This document shows, piece by piece, positions 1-5,079 of a stretch of 25,598 nt of DNA. The stretch is from a virus: positions 1-25,598 of IMG/VR virus record IMGVR_UViG_3300046007_013221. One strand, 5' to 3'. Made by a program: the position numbers and the translations under genes. A model generated the notes under the pieces. That model did not search any database, was not told the origin of the DNA, and saw only the letters and a list, made by a program, of their open reading frames with translations. How positions within the stretch are numbered: the first letter of the stretch is position 1; each line of letters begins with the position of its first letter.

Positions 1-97
1 GAATATTCAGTTCAGGCAATTTTACTGCTTCCTGAATTGAATTATCTACAGAGGGAATGTCCTTCTTAAAATATTCTGAAGGTTTTTTAAGCACCAC
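1..97 (-). CDS. N-terminal fragment of an unidentified leftward phage gene
   Basis: The minus strand is open from a stop near 110 to the window edge. Two consecutive GTG codons (95-97 and 92-94) are the only plausible starts, giving M-V-L-K-K-P-S-E-Y-F-K-K-D-I-P followed by about 17 more residues. There is no ATG in the open stretch and only a weak AGG ribosome site. A late-type promoter motif (AATAAATA) lies 25 bases upstream of the first GTG, as expected for a late, possibly structural, gene. The composition looks like real coding sequence, but I do not recognise the family and most of the protein lies outside the window. Confidence 0.45.
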   Translation of the reverse strand, partial: MVLKKPSEYFKKDIPSVDNSIQEAVKLPELNI

Positions 98-121
98 TAT
101 TACAACAACCTAGATATGAAG

Positions 122-129
122 TATTTATT
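122..129 (-). promoter_or_regulatory. T4-type late promoter motif (AATAAATA)
   Basis: The minus strand reads AATAAATA, one base from the T4 late consensus TATAAATA, 25 bases before the GTG start of the truncated gene. The position fits a short late leader. Such octamers also arise by chance in AT-rich DNA, so placement is the main support. Confidence 0.4.
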
Positions 130-170
130 ATACACCAAAACCCTAAATAATTAAAACTGATTCTCCCTAT

Positions 171-362
171 ATGCCAAGGGAATGGAACACTCCCAAACGG
201 GAACCTTGGAACGCACCAATACATAATATCTTAAAAGCAATAGACAATCACACTCAAGAGTACTTCAAGAGTGGTGATAAGTGGCATTTAGAAAAAGCAG
301 ATATGTTAAGACAATATCTTACAGAACTTAAAACTTGGATTCATAAATCAGAAGGAAGATGA
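171..362 (+). CDS. Small conserved cyanophage protein, function unknown
   Basis: A 63-residue hydrophilic protein rich in Trp, Lys and Glu, with no membrane segment or Cys motif. It begins MPREWNTPKREPWNAP and continues into what look like two amphipathic helices (HNILKAIDNHTQEYF, then KADMLRQYLTELKTWIHK). I recall similar short proteins in cyanomyovirus genomes but know no function. It is the first gene of a short rightward group and its TGA overlaps the ATG of a possible 55-codon ORF at 359. No Shine-Dalgarno sequence is visible. A partial late-like CTAAATA lies about 20 bases upstream. Existence is well supported by composition; function is not. Confidence 0.75.
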   Translation: MPREWNTPKREPWNAPIHNILKAIDNHTQEYFKSGDKWHLEKADMLRQYLTELKTWIHKSEGR

Positions 363-526
363 AAAAAATTTTTCTTATTGGATTATTAGTTATTAGATTA
401 ATTTCCAATGATGGAGTATTTCTAAATGCCAGAAGAATCCCCCCAAAAAGACAACCAACAGAAGTCTTCAGATTCATCCGAAGACCAGCAAAAAAAGGAA
501 AAAAGAAAGGCGAACCTTTTAGATAA
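359..526 (+). CDS. Possible 55-aa overlapping ORF (doubtful)
   Basis: ATG at 359-361 overlaps the TGA of the 63-aa gene (ATGA), which would allow coupled translation. The product starts with a hydrophobic stretch (MKKIFLIGLLVIRLI) and ends in a very basic Arg/Lys/Pro tail. From base 426 it shares DNA with the membrane protein gene in another frame, and the basic tail may be only a shadow of that gene's Lys/Gln/Ser-rich N terminus. It lacks a lipobox Cys, so it is not an obvious outer spanin. Listed because of the coupling and hydrophobic N terminus, not because of any family match. Confidence 0.25.
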   Translation: MKKIFLIGLLVIRLISNDGVFLNARRIPPKRQPTEVFRFIRRPAKKGKKKGEPFR

Positions 527-746
527 ATTAATTGCTTCTTTAGTTATTGGAACCTTATGTTACATTGGAATTACATTCATAAATTGTAATTTTATGATTC
601 CAGGTTCAATGGAAAGAGCAGACGCATTAGGAGGATTAGTAAATCCCCCACCCTTAGATTGCAAAGAATCTGAGAGCAGGGGATATAATGCTTTATTTAC
701 TTTATTTACTGCATTACTTGGACTAAAAGCAAAGATGGATGATTAA
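426..746 (+). CDS. Small membrane protein next to lysis genes, function unknown
   Basis: A 106-residue protein with a charged, Gln/Ser/Glu/Lys-rich N terminus (1-30), a clear membrane helix at about 31-52, a loop containing NPPPLDC, and a second weaker hydrophobic segment at about 88-101. GGAG about nine bases upstream supports the ATG. Its TAA overlaps the stop of the converging lysozyme gene. Two hydrophobic segments and proximity to lysozyme and C39-like peptidase make a holin-like role possible. However, it lies on the opposite strand from those enzymes and I see no diagnostic holin motif, so this is only inference. Confidence 0.7.
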   Translation: MPEESPQKDNQQKSSDSSEDQQKKEKRKANLLDKLIASLVIGTLCYIGITFINCNFMIPGSMERADALGGLVNPPPLDCKESESRGYNALFTLFTALLGLKAKMDD

Positions 747-1219
747 GACTTCCACAAGTCCCCTTCTGCTTTTCTTCTTCTTGCCAGTCCTGCCTCCACA
801 TTAGAACCAGGATTTCTATAAAGATGCAAGGCATCAGGCACTTTATTCCATTCCTTATTCTTCAAGACTTTTGTAATAGTATTGAAGTTAGGACCACCAT
901 AAAAACCTGCACCAAGATTATATGCAAAAGAAAGTAAAGCCCCTCTTTGGTTGTCATTCATCTCACTCCAGTAAGGTATTTTTTGTAGCGAAGGAAGAAA
1001 TCTATTTTCAATATCAAAAACTAAAAGTCTATCTGCATATTCTTGAGTAATTCTTTTTCCTATCTTAAATGGTTGTCCATTAAAATCTTTAATGCTTCCC
1101 CAACCAATAGTAATTGGCAATCCTCCCGTCAATGGATCTGGATAAGCATTTAAGTGACAACCCTCAAACTCCTTTATTAATTCAATGCCAACTAACGGAA
1201 CGATATTGTTAGTTGGCAT
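743..1219 (-). CDS. Phage lysozyme (endolysin), GH24 family
   Basis: A 158-residue muramidase expected to cleave the MurNAc-GlcNAc bond of host peptidoglycan at lysis. The GH24 catalytic triad is visible as E19 (in IKEFEG), D28 (in YPDPLTGG) and T37 (in PITIGWG). The C terminus has the usual GLARRRKAEGDLW ending. Length matches small phage lysozymes, and there is no signal peptide, so export would depend on a holin. ATG at 1217-1219 starts two bases after the TAG stop of the C39-like peptidase, so the two are probably co-transcribed from the late promoter at 1945-1952. The stop shares bases with the stop of the rightward membrane protein gene. Confidence 0.92.
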   Translation of the reverse strand: MPTNNIVPLVGIELIKEFEGCHLNAYPDPLTGGLPITIGWGSIKDFNGQPFKIGKRITQEYADRLLVFDIENRFLPSLQKIPYWSEMNDNQRGALLSFAYNLGAGFYGGPNFNTITKVLKNKEWNKVPDALHLYRNPGSNVEAGLARRRKAEGDLWKS

Positions 1220-1221
1220 TT

Positions 1222-1920
1222 CTACTTTTTTACATCAAATAATCTTCCCCACCCATCATTACCTTTAGGACACCATCTACGAGAAAGGTCATTTCTCTTA
1301 TAAACAGCACCTTTACCATTAGTTACTGCACCAGTATAACCATCGTTGAGTGATCCATAAGGATCATTTACGATATAATCTCCACTAGAAGTTTTGCCAA
1401 TCACAACTACCATATGTCCTCCCGTGGGGTTAGATAAAGGACCACGATGAAGAATACCAATAACAACAGGTCTATCATCGGCAAGCTCTCTATCAAGATC
1501 AGCAAAAGTAAGGCCGTAGGAAAAACTGGATTTAATACCGTATGACGCAAGAACCTTGGTCTGAACCAAGTGATCAGTTGTGTCACCGATCGAGAAAACT
1601 TTTTGTACATAGGCATCATCGCCTTTAGATCCTTTTAGTGTACCAGGTTTGAAATACTCAAGGCACATCGCACAAGCAGATGAGTTGCAAGTTCTATTTG
1701 CATCTCTATAATTATCTGTTTGAGGATAAAAAGGAACTGGTAAAATATTTGCTTGGGGTTTGTCTTCTTTAGTTCTAAAAATTCTCACCCAGTTAGCATC
1801 ATCTTGCATCAATTCTTGAGATTTTAAAAGCAAATCTTTTTCAAATTGCTCTACTGCAGCAACATGCTTTGGATTTTTCTCATCGTAGAATTTAAAAAAG
1901 TTATGAAGATCTATAAGCAT
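1222..1920 (-). CDS. C39-like cysteine peptidase, probable second lytic enzyme
   Basis: A 232-residue protein whose C-terminal half resembles the papain-like Peptidase_C39_2 fold: candidate nucleophile C78 (RTCNSSACAM), then H169 (PTGGHMVVVIG) and D186 (YIVNDPYG). The N-terminal 60 residues are helical and hydrophilic, without signal peptide. It lies directly upstream of the lysozyme with a two-base gap, so peptide-bond cleavage in peptidoglycan is the likely job; processing of a virion protein is an alternative. The frame stays open to a TTG at 1932, but the late promoter at 1945-1952 would leave almost no leader for that codon, so I prefer ATG 1918-1920. No strong ribosome site is seen at either. 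Confidence 0.8.
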   Translation of the reverse strand: MLIDLHNFFKFYDEKNPKHVAAVEQFEKDLLLKSQELMQDDANWVRIFRTKEDKPQANILPVPFYPQTDNYRDANRTCNSSACAMCLEYFKPGTLKGSKGDDAYVQKVFSIGDTTDHLVQTKVLASYGIKSSFSYGLTFADLDRELADDRPVVIGILHRGPLSNPTGGHMVVVIGKTSSGDYIVNDPYGSLNDGYTGAVTNGKGAVYKRNDLSRRWCPKGNDGWGRLFDVKK

Positions 1921-1944
1921 TATAGTACCCAAACCAGATAAAAT

Positions 1945-1952
1945 TATTTATT
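1945..1952 (-). promoter_or_regulatory. Late promoter for the lysis cassette (AATAAATA)
   Basis: The minus strand reads AATAAATA (T4 late consensus TATAAATA) right after the terminator of the upstream operon and about 25 bases before the ATG of the C39-like peptidase. Late expression of lytic enzymes is expected in T4-like phages. Confidence 0.55.
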
Positions 1953-1977
1953 AAAAAAGGAGGGTTAATTCCCTCCT
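1953..1977 (-). terminator. Rho-independent terminator of the peroxiredoxin operon
   Basis: On the minus strand a 7-bp GC-rich stem (AGGAGGG / CCCTCCT, loop AATTAA) is followed by six T residues. It lies 11 bases past the peroxiredoxin stop, ending the leftward redox operon before the lysis cassette. Confidence 0.85.
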
Positions 1978-1987
1978 CATTTCAATA

Positions 1988-2491
1988 TTAACTTTTCAAA
2001 TAAGAAAGGATAGTCTCTGGATTAGTTACTTCATAAGGATCAGTATCTGCATTATCACGTTTTCCTGCTTCAACAAAAAGTTTTTCAATAATACCATTAT
2101 CTACAACTGCAGCATAACGCCAAGACCTTTCACCAAAACCAAGATTAGATTTAGTAACAAGCATCCCCATAGATCGCGTAAAATAAGCATTACCATCAGG
2201 AATAAGTTTTACCTTTTCAATTCCTTGATCTTTTGCCCAGGCATTCATCACAAACCCATCATTAACAGAGACGCAGTAAATAGCGTCGATGCCGTTACCA
2301 ATAAAGTCGTCATATTTCTCTTCGAATCCAGGTAGCTGATAGGCACTGCAAGTAGGAGTGAAAGCACCAGGCAGACTAAAAATGACCACACGATTCCCAT
2401 CGAAAAGTTCTTTTGATGTACGATTTACAAATTCACCATTCTCACGAAATACAAATTCCACCTGGGGAATTTCATATCCTTCTGCTCTCAT
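1988..2491 (-). CDS. Plant-type peroxiredoxin II (Prx5 family)
   Basis: A thiol peroxidase expected to reduce H2O2 and alkyl hydroperoxides using a thiol donor, in the host cytoplasm. From the preferred start (167 aa), the peroxidatic Cys is C48 in PGAFTPTCS. A second Cys, C73 in IYCVSVNDGFVMNAW, lies 25 residues later, the spacing of the resolving Cys of plant-type Prx II, so an atypical 2-Cys mechanism is likely. An upstream ATG (2501-2503) overlaps the preceding Hli stop, but the perfect GGAGGT at 2496-2501 sits at the right distance only for ATG 2489-2491. Last gene of the redox operon, followed by a terminator. Likely acquired from a cyanobacterium. Confidence 0.9.
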   Translation of the reverse strand: MRAEGYEIPQVEFVFRENGEFVNRTSKELFDGNRVVIFSLPGAFTPTCSAYQLPGFEEKYDDFIGNGIDAIYCVSVNDGFVMNAWAKDQGIEKVKLIPDGNAYFTRSMGMLVTKSNLGFGERSWRYAAVVDNGIIEKLFVEAGKRDNADTDPYEVTNPETILSYLKS

Positions 2492-2495
2492 AGAA

Positions 2496-2501
2496 ACCTC
2501 C
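2496..2501 (-). promoter_or_regulatory. Perfect Shine-Dalgarno deciding the peroxiredoxin start
   Basis: GGAGGT on the minus strand, four bases before ATG 2489-2491. It overlaps the alternative upstream ATG, which therefore cannot use it. Most neighbours lack so strong a site, suggesting high translation of peroxiredoxin. Confidence 0.7.
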
Positions 2502-2502
2502 A

Positions 2503-2622
2503 TCAGAAAATTCCAGGAATTACTTGTCCGGTAGTAAGATAAGTCCCCACAGCAATTACAAATCCAAGCATTGCCAGTCGCCCATTCCAGCGTTCTGCGG
2601 TTTCAGTAAAAATTTTATTCAT
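2503..2622 (-). CDS. hli: Short high-light-inducible protein (39 aa)
   Basis: A 39-residue single-helix Hli. The chlorophyll-binding motif is clear: AERWNGRLAMLGF (E10, N13, R15, M18), then a hydrophobic helix and the typical Hli ending TTGQVIPGIF. Hli proteins bind chlorophyll and carotenoid in thylakoids and dissipate excess energy or stabilise photosystem assembly. It has a minimal N terminus of about eight residues. The ribosome site AAGGAG lies seven bases before ATG 2620-2622. Its start overlaps the stop of the 70-aa gene (ATGA), and its TGA overlaps the first possible ATG of peroxiredoxin. It is a second hli in the same operon as the one at 3221-3415. Confidence 0.93.
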   Translation of the reverse strand: MNKIFTETAERWNGRLAMLGFVIAVGTYLTTGQVIPGIF

Positions 2623-2831
2623 TTCTTTTCTCCTTGATAAGGGTGTTGTTGTTTAAGTTCTGGGTTTAGATTACAAACCATTTTTTCTTTGATAGGTTTA
2701 ATTACAATAAACTTATCATTTTTAAGAGTGCCTGCGATCTTAACTTCTAGTTCTACATCTCGATCCCAGACACCAATATCAACCAACTCCTGAAGGGCAA
2801 GAGCGAATTGCCCCAACATTCCAGCACTCAC
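2619..2831 (-). CDS. Small soluble protein between ferredoxin and Hli, unknown
   Basis: A 70-residue protein, mixed alpha/beta by eye, no membrane segment, one Cys, Lys-rich C-terminal half ending HPYQGEKK. The frame opens at GTG 2829-2831, overlapping the ferredoxin stop (GTGA); GGAA eight bases upstream gives a modest ribosome site. ATG 2817-2819 ([12 protein letters not shown]) is a possible alternative four codons later. Its stop overlaps the start of the 39-aa Hli. Translation is thus tightly coupled to ferredoxin and Hli, which suggests a role in the same redox/photosynthesis response. I recognise no domain. Confidence 0.7.
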   Translation of the reverse strand: MSAGMLGQFALALQELVDIGVWDRDVELEVKIAGTLKNDKFIVIKPIKEKMVCNLNPELKQQHPYQGEKK

Positions 2832-3121
2832 AGGTTCTCTTCCTGTTCAGTCAAGATGACACAATCGCTGGTGGGGTAAGCGACGCAGGTAAGAACCCAT
2901 CCTTCTGCCATTTGTTCATCATCAAGGAATGATTGCTCCTCGTTATCAACTGTGCCGCTAATCAGTTTACCAGCACAGGCAGAGCAAGCACCAGCACGAC
3001 AAGACGAAGGAAGGTCTACGCCAGCAAATTCAGCGGCGTCAAGAATATATTGATCATCAGGGCACTCAATGGTGGTTTCAGTGCCATCAGGGGATTGAAG
3101 GGTAACGTTATAGGTTGCCAT
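2828..3121 (-). CDS. petF: Plant-type [2Fe-2S] ferredoxin
   Basis: A 97-residue soluble electron carrier normally reduced by photosystem I and used by FNR, thioredoxin reductase, bilin reductases and similar enzymes. All four cluster ligands are present with standard spacing: C41, C46, C49 ([13 protein letters not shown]) and C79 (VLTCVAYP). Length and the acidic surface match cyanobacterial PetF. The ATG overlaps the TAA of the 28-aa membrane peptide (TAATG), and the stop overlaps the next gene (GTGA). petF is known in some cyanomyoviruses. Here it could feed electrons to peroxiredoxin-linked or phage-encoded reductive reactions, or compensate for host ferredoxin loss; that role is inferred. 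Confidence 0.95.
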   Translation of the reverse strand: MATYNVTLQSPDGTETTIECPDDQYILDAAEFAGVDLPSSCRAGACSACAGKLISGTVDNEEQSFLDDEQMAEGWVLTCVAYPTSDCVILTEQEENL

Positions 3122-3207
3122 TAGTAAGTTTCACAAAGTTTTTCTACAGATGCTGCCAACAATACGAAGAAGGCAACGGATGTTATTGTAAATAAAATTT
3201 CAGTCAT
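3121..3207 (-). CDS. 28-aa single-helix membrane peptide in the hli-petF operon
   Basis: A very short gene read directly from the sequence: product starts [20 protein letters not shown] and ends VEKLCETY. The first 20 residues form one membrane helix, with a short polar, Cys-containing tail. It starts 13 bases after the Hli stop, and its TAA overlaps the ferredoxin ATG. Size and topology recall the small single-helix subunits of photosystems and cytochrome b6f, but I cannot match it to one (it does not resemble PetN, PsbN or PsaJ). A photosynthetic-membrane accessory peptide is the best guess from context. Confidence 0.7.
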   Translation of the reverse strand: MTEILFTITSVAFFVLLAASVEKLCETY

Positions 3208-3220
3208 TGTCAATCAATTA

Positions 3221-3415
3221 TCAGAAGATTCCGAAGAAAAAGTTGCCAGTGATAGCATAAGAAATGATCCCAGCAACAAAACCGACCATAGCCCAACGTC
3301 CATTGGTGCGCTCCTTTACTTCATTGGGAGACAGCATCCCATAGTTTTCATAGTACATTGCAGGCTCTTTTGCCCACATATTTTGCTGTCCGTGCTCATT
3401 AGTCGTTACAGTCAT
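3221..3415 (-). CDS. hli: High-light-inducible protein (64 aa)
   Basis: A 64-residue Hli with a 30-residue polar N-terminal region and one membrane helix. The chlorophyll-binding signature is ERTNGRWAMVGF (E35, N38, R40, M43), followed by VAGIISYAITGNFFFGIF, a typical phage/picocyanobacterial Hli ending. It is the first gene of the redox operon. A consensus sigma70 promoter at 3442-3470 puts the transcription start about 20 bases before the ATG, so the leader is very short and carries a perfect inverted repeat. Early expression by host RNA polymerase is likely. Expected location is the thylakoid membrane, protecting photosystem II during infection. Confidence 0.95.
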   Translation of the reverse strand: MTVTTNEHGQQNMWAKEPAMYYENYGMLSPNEVKERTNGRWAMVGFVAGIISYAITGNFFFGIF

Positions 3416-3421
3416 TATGAT

Positions 3422-3437
3422 TTGTAAAGATTTACAA
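3422..3437. repeat. Perfect inverted repeat at the hli transcription start
   Basis: TTGTAAA-GA-TTTACAA, two perfect 7-base arms, lies between the -10 box and the hli ATG and covers the predicted start site (about 3435). It could be a repressor operator or a 5'-end mRNA hairpin. No known regulator is implied by the sequence. Confidence 0.55.
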
Positions 3438-3441
3438 CAAT

Positions 3442-3470
3442 AGTATATATGAAAAAAGAGGGTCTGTCAA
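3442..3470 (-). promoter_or_regulatory. Consensus sigma70 promoter for the hli-petF-prx operon
   Basis: On the minus strand TTGACA (3465-3470), a 17-base spacer, and TATACT (3442-3447). The match to the bacterial consensus is nearly perfect, so recognition by host polymerase early in infection is likely. The -35 box lies inside the hairpin of the porin terminator. Confidence 0.8.
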
Positions 3471-3479
3471 GACCCTCTT
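3452..3479 (-). terminator. Rho-independent terminator after the porin gene
   Basis: Perfect 10-bp stem AAGAGGGTCT / AGACCCTCTT with a 4-base loop, followed on the minus strand by T6. It lies 28 bases past the porin stop. The same DNA contains the -35 element of the next promoter. Confidence 0.88.
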
Positions 3480-3506
3480 AATGTTTTGTTTAGATTTGCT
3501 GACTCA

Positions 3507-4973
3507 TCAGAACTTGAATGTGGTCTGGATTACACCGCCCCAATTAGAGGAGTTATTTACAAGACGCTGATTGTCGCTTGCATAGAAGATTGCAGGAGTG
3601 ACACTAATATTGTCAGATACTTGATACTTGTAGAAGAATTCAAGCATCGTTGCTTTCTCAAGATCTTCACCAGTAGGTGCCTGACCGATAGCAACACCAG
3701 CAGAGTTACCATCAACAAATACATCTTCCCACTGAAGACCAGCAAACCAAGACTGACTATTGGTAGCATCGCTGGGAGTACCACTTACAGTATTCCATCC
3801 ATAACCAGCAGAGATGGAAGGTGCCCAACCAGATTGGGTAGGTTGCCAGTATGCGTTGATAGCATAACCGTTAGAGGTTTGACCAGGAACCAGAGCACCA
3901 GAAGCACCGTTCAGACCGTTGTAGGTACGAACACGGGTGCCTTCAGTACCATAACGGTAACCAAATGCAGCACCCCAGTTAGTGCCACGATAACCGACTT
4001 GTGCCAGAGTGTTTAGAGCACCTGAACGATCAAACTCACCAGTGGAACTATCAGCACCATTTTGTGCCACATAGTTTACACCAGCAACAAGACCTTTCTT
4101 GCCATACTGAACACCAAAACCCGAACCAGTTGCCTTGTTATAAACACCAGGAGCACCTGCTACTTGGAAGAAGTCAAGAATATTTGACTTGTAGGCAGTA
4201 GGAATCCAAGCCATTTCAGTGTTACGTACCAGAGCACCAGCAGTCAGGGTAGTGCTACCATTGAATACGGGGAACTGATAGAACAGACGATCAATAACTA
4301 CGTTGTTGCCAACTTCACTAGAAGTATCATCTGCTTTATCCAGTTTGAAGATTGAAGAACTGGAACCAAAAGGATTGCTACTGAAGTTAGCAGAACGCAG
4401 ACGAGTGCGAAGCAAATCTTTTCCAGTGAATGAAGTATCCAGGTTCAGTCGCAGATCGTAATTGAATGCGGTACGAGTGATATCACCATCTTTGGTTTGG
4501 TAATCATCAACACCACCGATCACGAAGTTTGCTTCACCACGCAGTTTGGTAGTGGTAGAGAACTGTTGTGCCTCAAGTGTAGTAACTTGTGCTTCCAGTT
4601 TATCTACACGACCACGAAGAACAGCAAGTTCTTGTGCAAATTCTGCCTGAAGACGCTTCAGTTCATCGGTAACTTCAGTCACACGATCAAGGCAAGCATT
4701 CAGAAGTGCTGCTGCCTCATAACGGGTCATCGCTTTACCACCACCAAAGGTGCCGTTAGGATAACCAGCAACGCAACCATAACGCTCTACGAGGTTGCTG
4801 AGTGCCTGATATGCCCAATCGGTAGGTTGAACATCAGAGAATTGAGTAACGCTTGTAACCTGCTCAGAAGAGTATTGGTTGACTGCTGCCATATTCAGAT
4901 CTGCGGCATTCGCAGCAACAGGAGCAACCATTCCCAGAGCAACAGGTGCAAGCATCAGTTGTTTGAGTTTCAT
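3507..4973 (-). CDS. Cyanobacterial-type outer-membrane porin (SLH + OprB-like barrel)
   Basis: A 488-residue porin of the type dominating picocyanobacterial outer membranes. A signal peptide at 1-23 (Lys-rich start, cleavage after AANA) precedes an SLH domain at about 45-97 (FSDVQPTDWAYQAL, then TRYEAAALLNACLDR) that anchors to the cell wall. A heptad-like coiled coil follows at about 100-137 (LKRLQAEFAQELAVLRGRVD). Residues 145-488 form an OprB-like beta-barrel region ending in TTFKF, the C-terminal Phe signature for outer-membrane insertion. No ribosome site is evident. It has its own promoter (5045-5079) and terminator. GC content is visibly higher than in neighbours, suggesting capture from a host. 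It may alter nutrient entry or receptor display in infected cells. Confidence 0.92.
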   Translation of the reverse strand: MKLKQLMLAPVALGMVAPVAANAADLNMAAVNQYSSEQVTSVTQFSDVQPTDWAYQALSNLVERYGCVAGYPNGTFGGGKAMTRYEAAALLNACLDRVTEVTDELKRLQAEFAQELAVLRGRVDKLEAQVTTLEAQQFSTTTKLRGEANFVIGGVDDYQTKDGDITRTAFNYDLRLNLDTSFTGKDLLRTRLRSANFSSNPFGSSSSIFKLDKADDTSSEVGNNVVIDRLFYQFPVFNGSTTLTAGALVRNTEMAWIPTAYKSNILDFFQVAGAPGVYNKATGSGFGVQYGKKGLVAGVNYVAQNGADSSTGEFDRSGALNTLAQVGYRGTNWGAAFGYRYGTEGTRVRTYNGLNGASGALVPGQTSNGYAINAYWQPTQSGWAPSISAGYGWNTVSGTPSDATNSQSWFAGLQWEDVFVDGNSAGVAIGQAPTGEDLEKATMLEFFYKYQVSDNISVTPAIFYASDNQRLVNNSSNWGGVIQTTFKF

Positions 4974-5044
4974 AAAAATTTGTTTTTAGTACTAAACGAC
5001 AGTTTTGTAACTTTGCAAATAGTTGCGGCATCGTCACATCACGG

Positions 5045-5079
5045 TATTTATCTTAACAGTTTCTTTGGGATTATGTCAA
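5045..5079 (-). promoter_or_regulatory. Porin promoter, sigma70-like with an overlapping late motif
   Basis: On the minus strand TTGACA (5074-5079), 18-base spacer, TAAGAT (5050-5055). Overlapping the -10 is GATAAATA (5045-5052), one base from the T4 late octamer. The leader to the porin ATG would be about 70 bases. The -35 overlaps the stop codon of the upstream glycosyltransferase gene. Confidence 0.55.

Noticed and set aside
359-746. Rz/Rz1-like nested spanin pair next to the lysis genes
   Set aside because: The overlapping 55-codon ORF has no lipobox Cys and the 106-aa protein lacks a periplasmic coiled coil. The enzymes are on the opposite strand. Kept only as unnamed ORFs.
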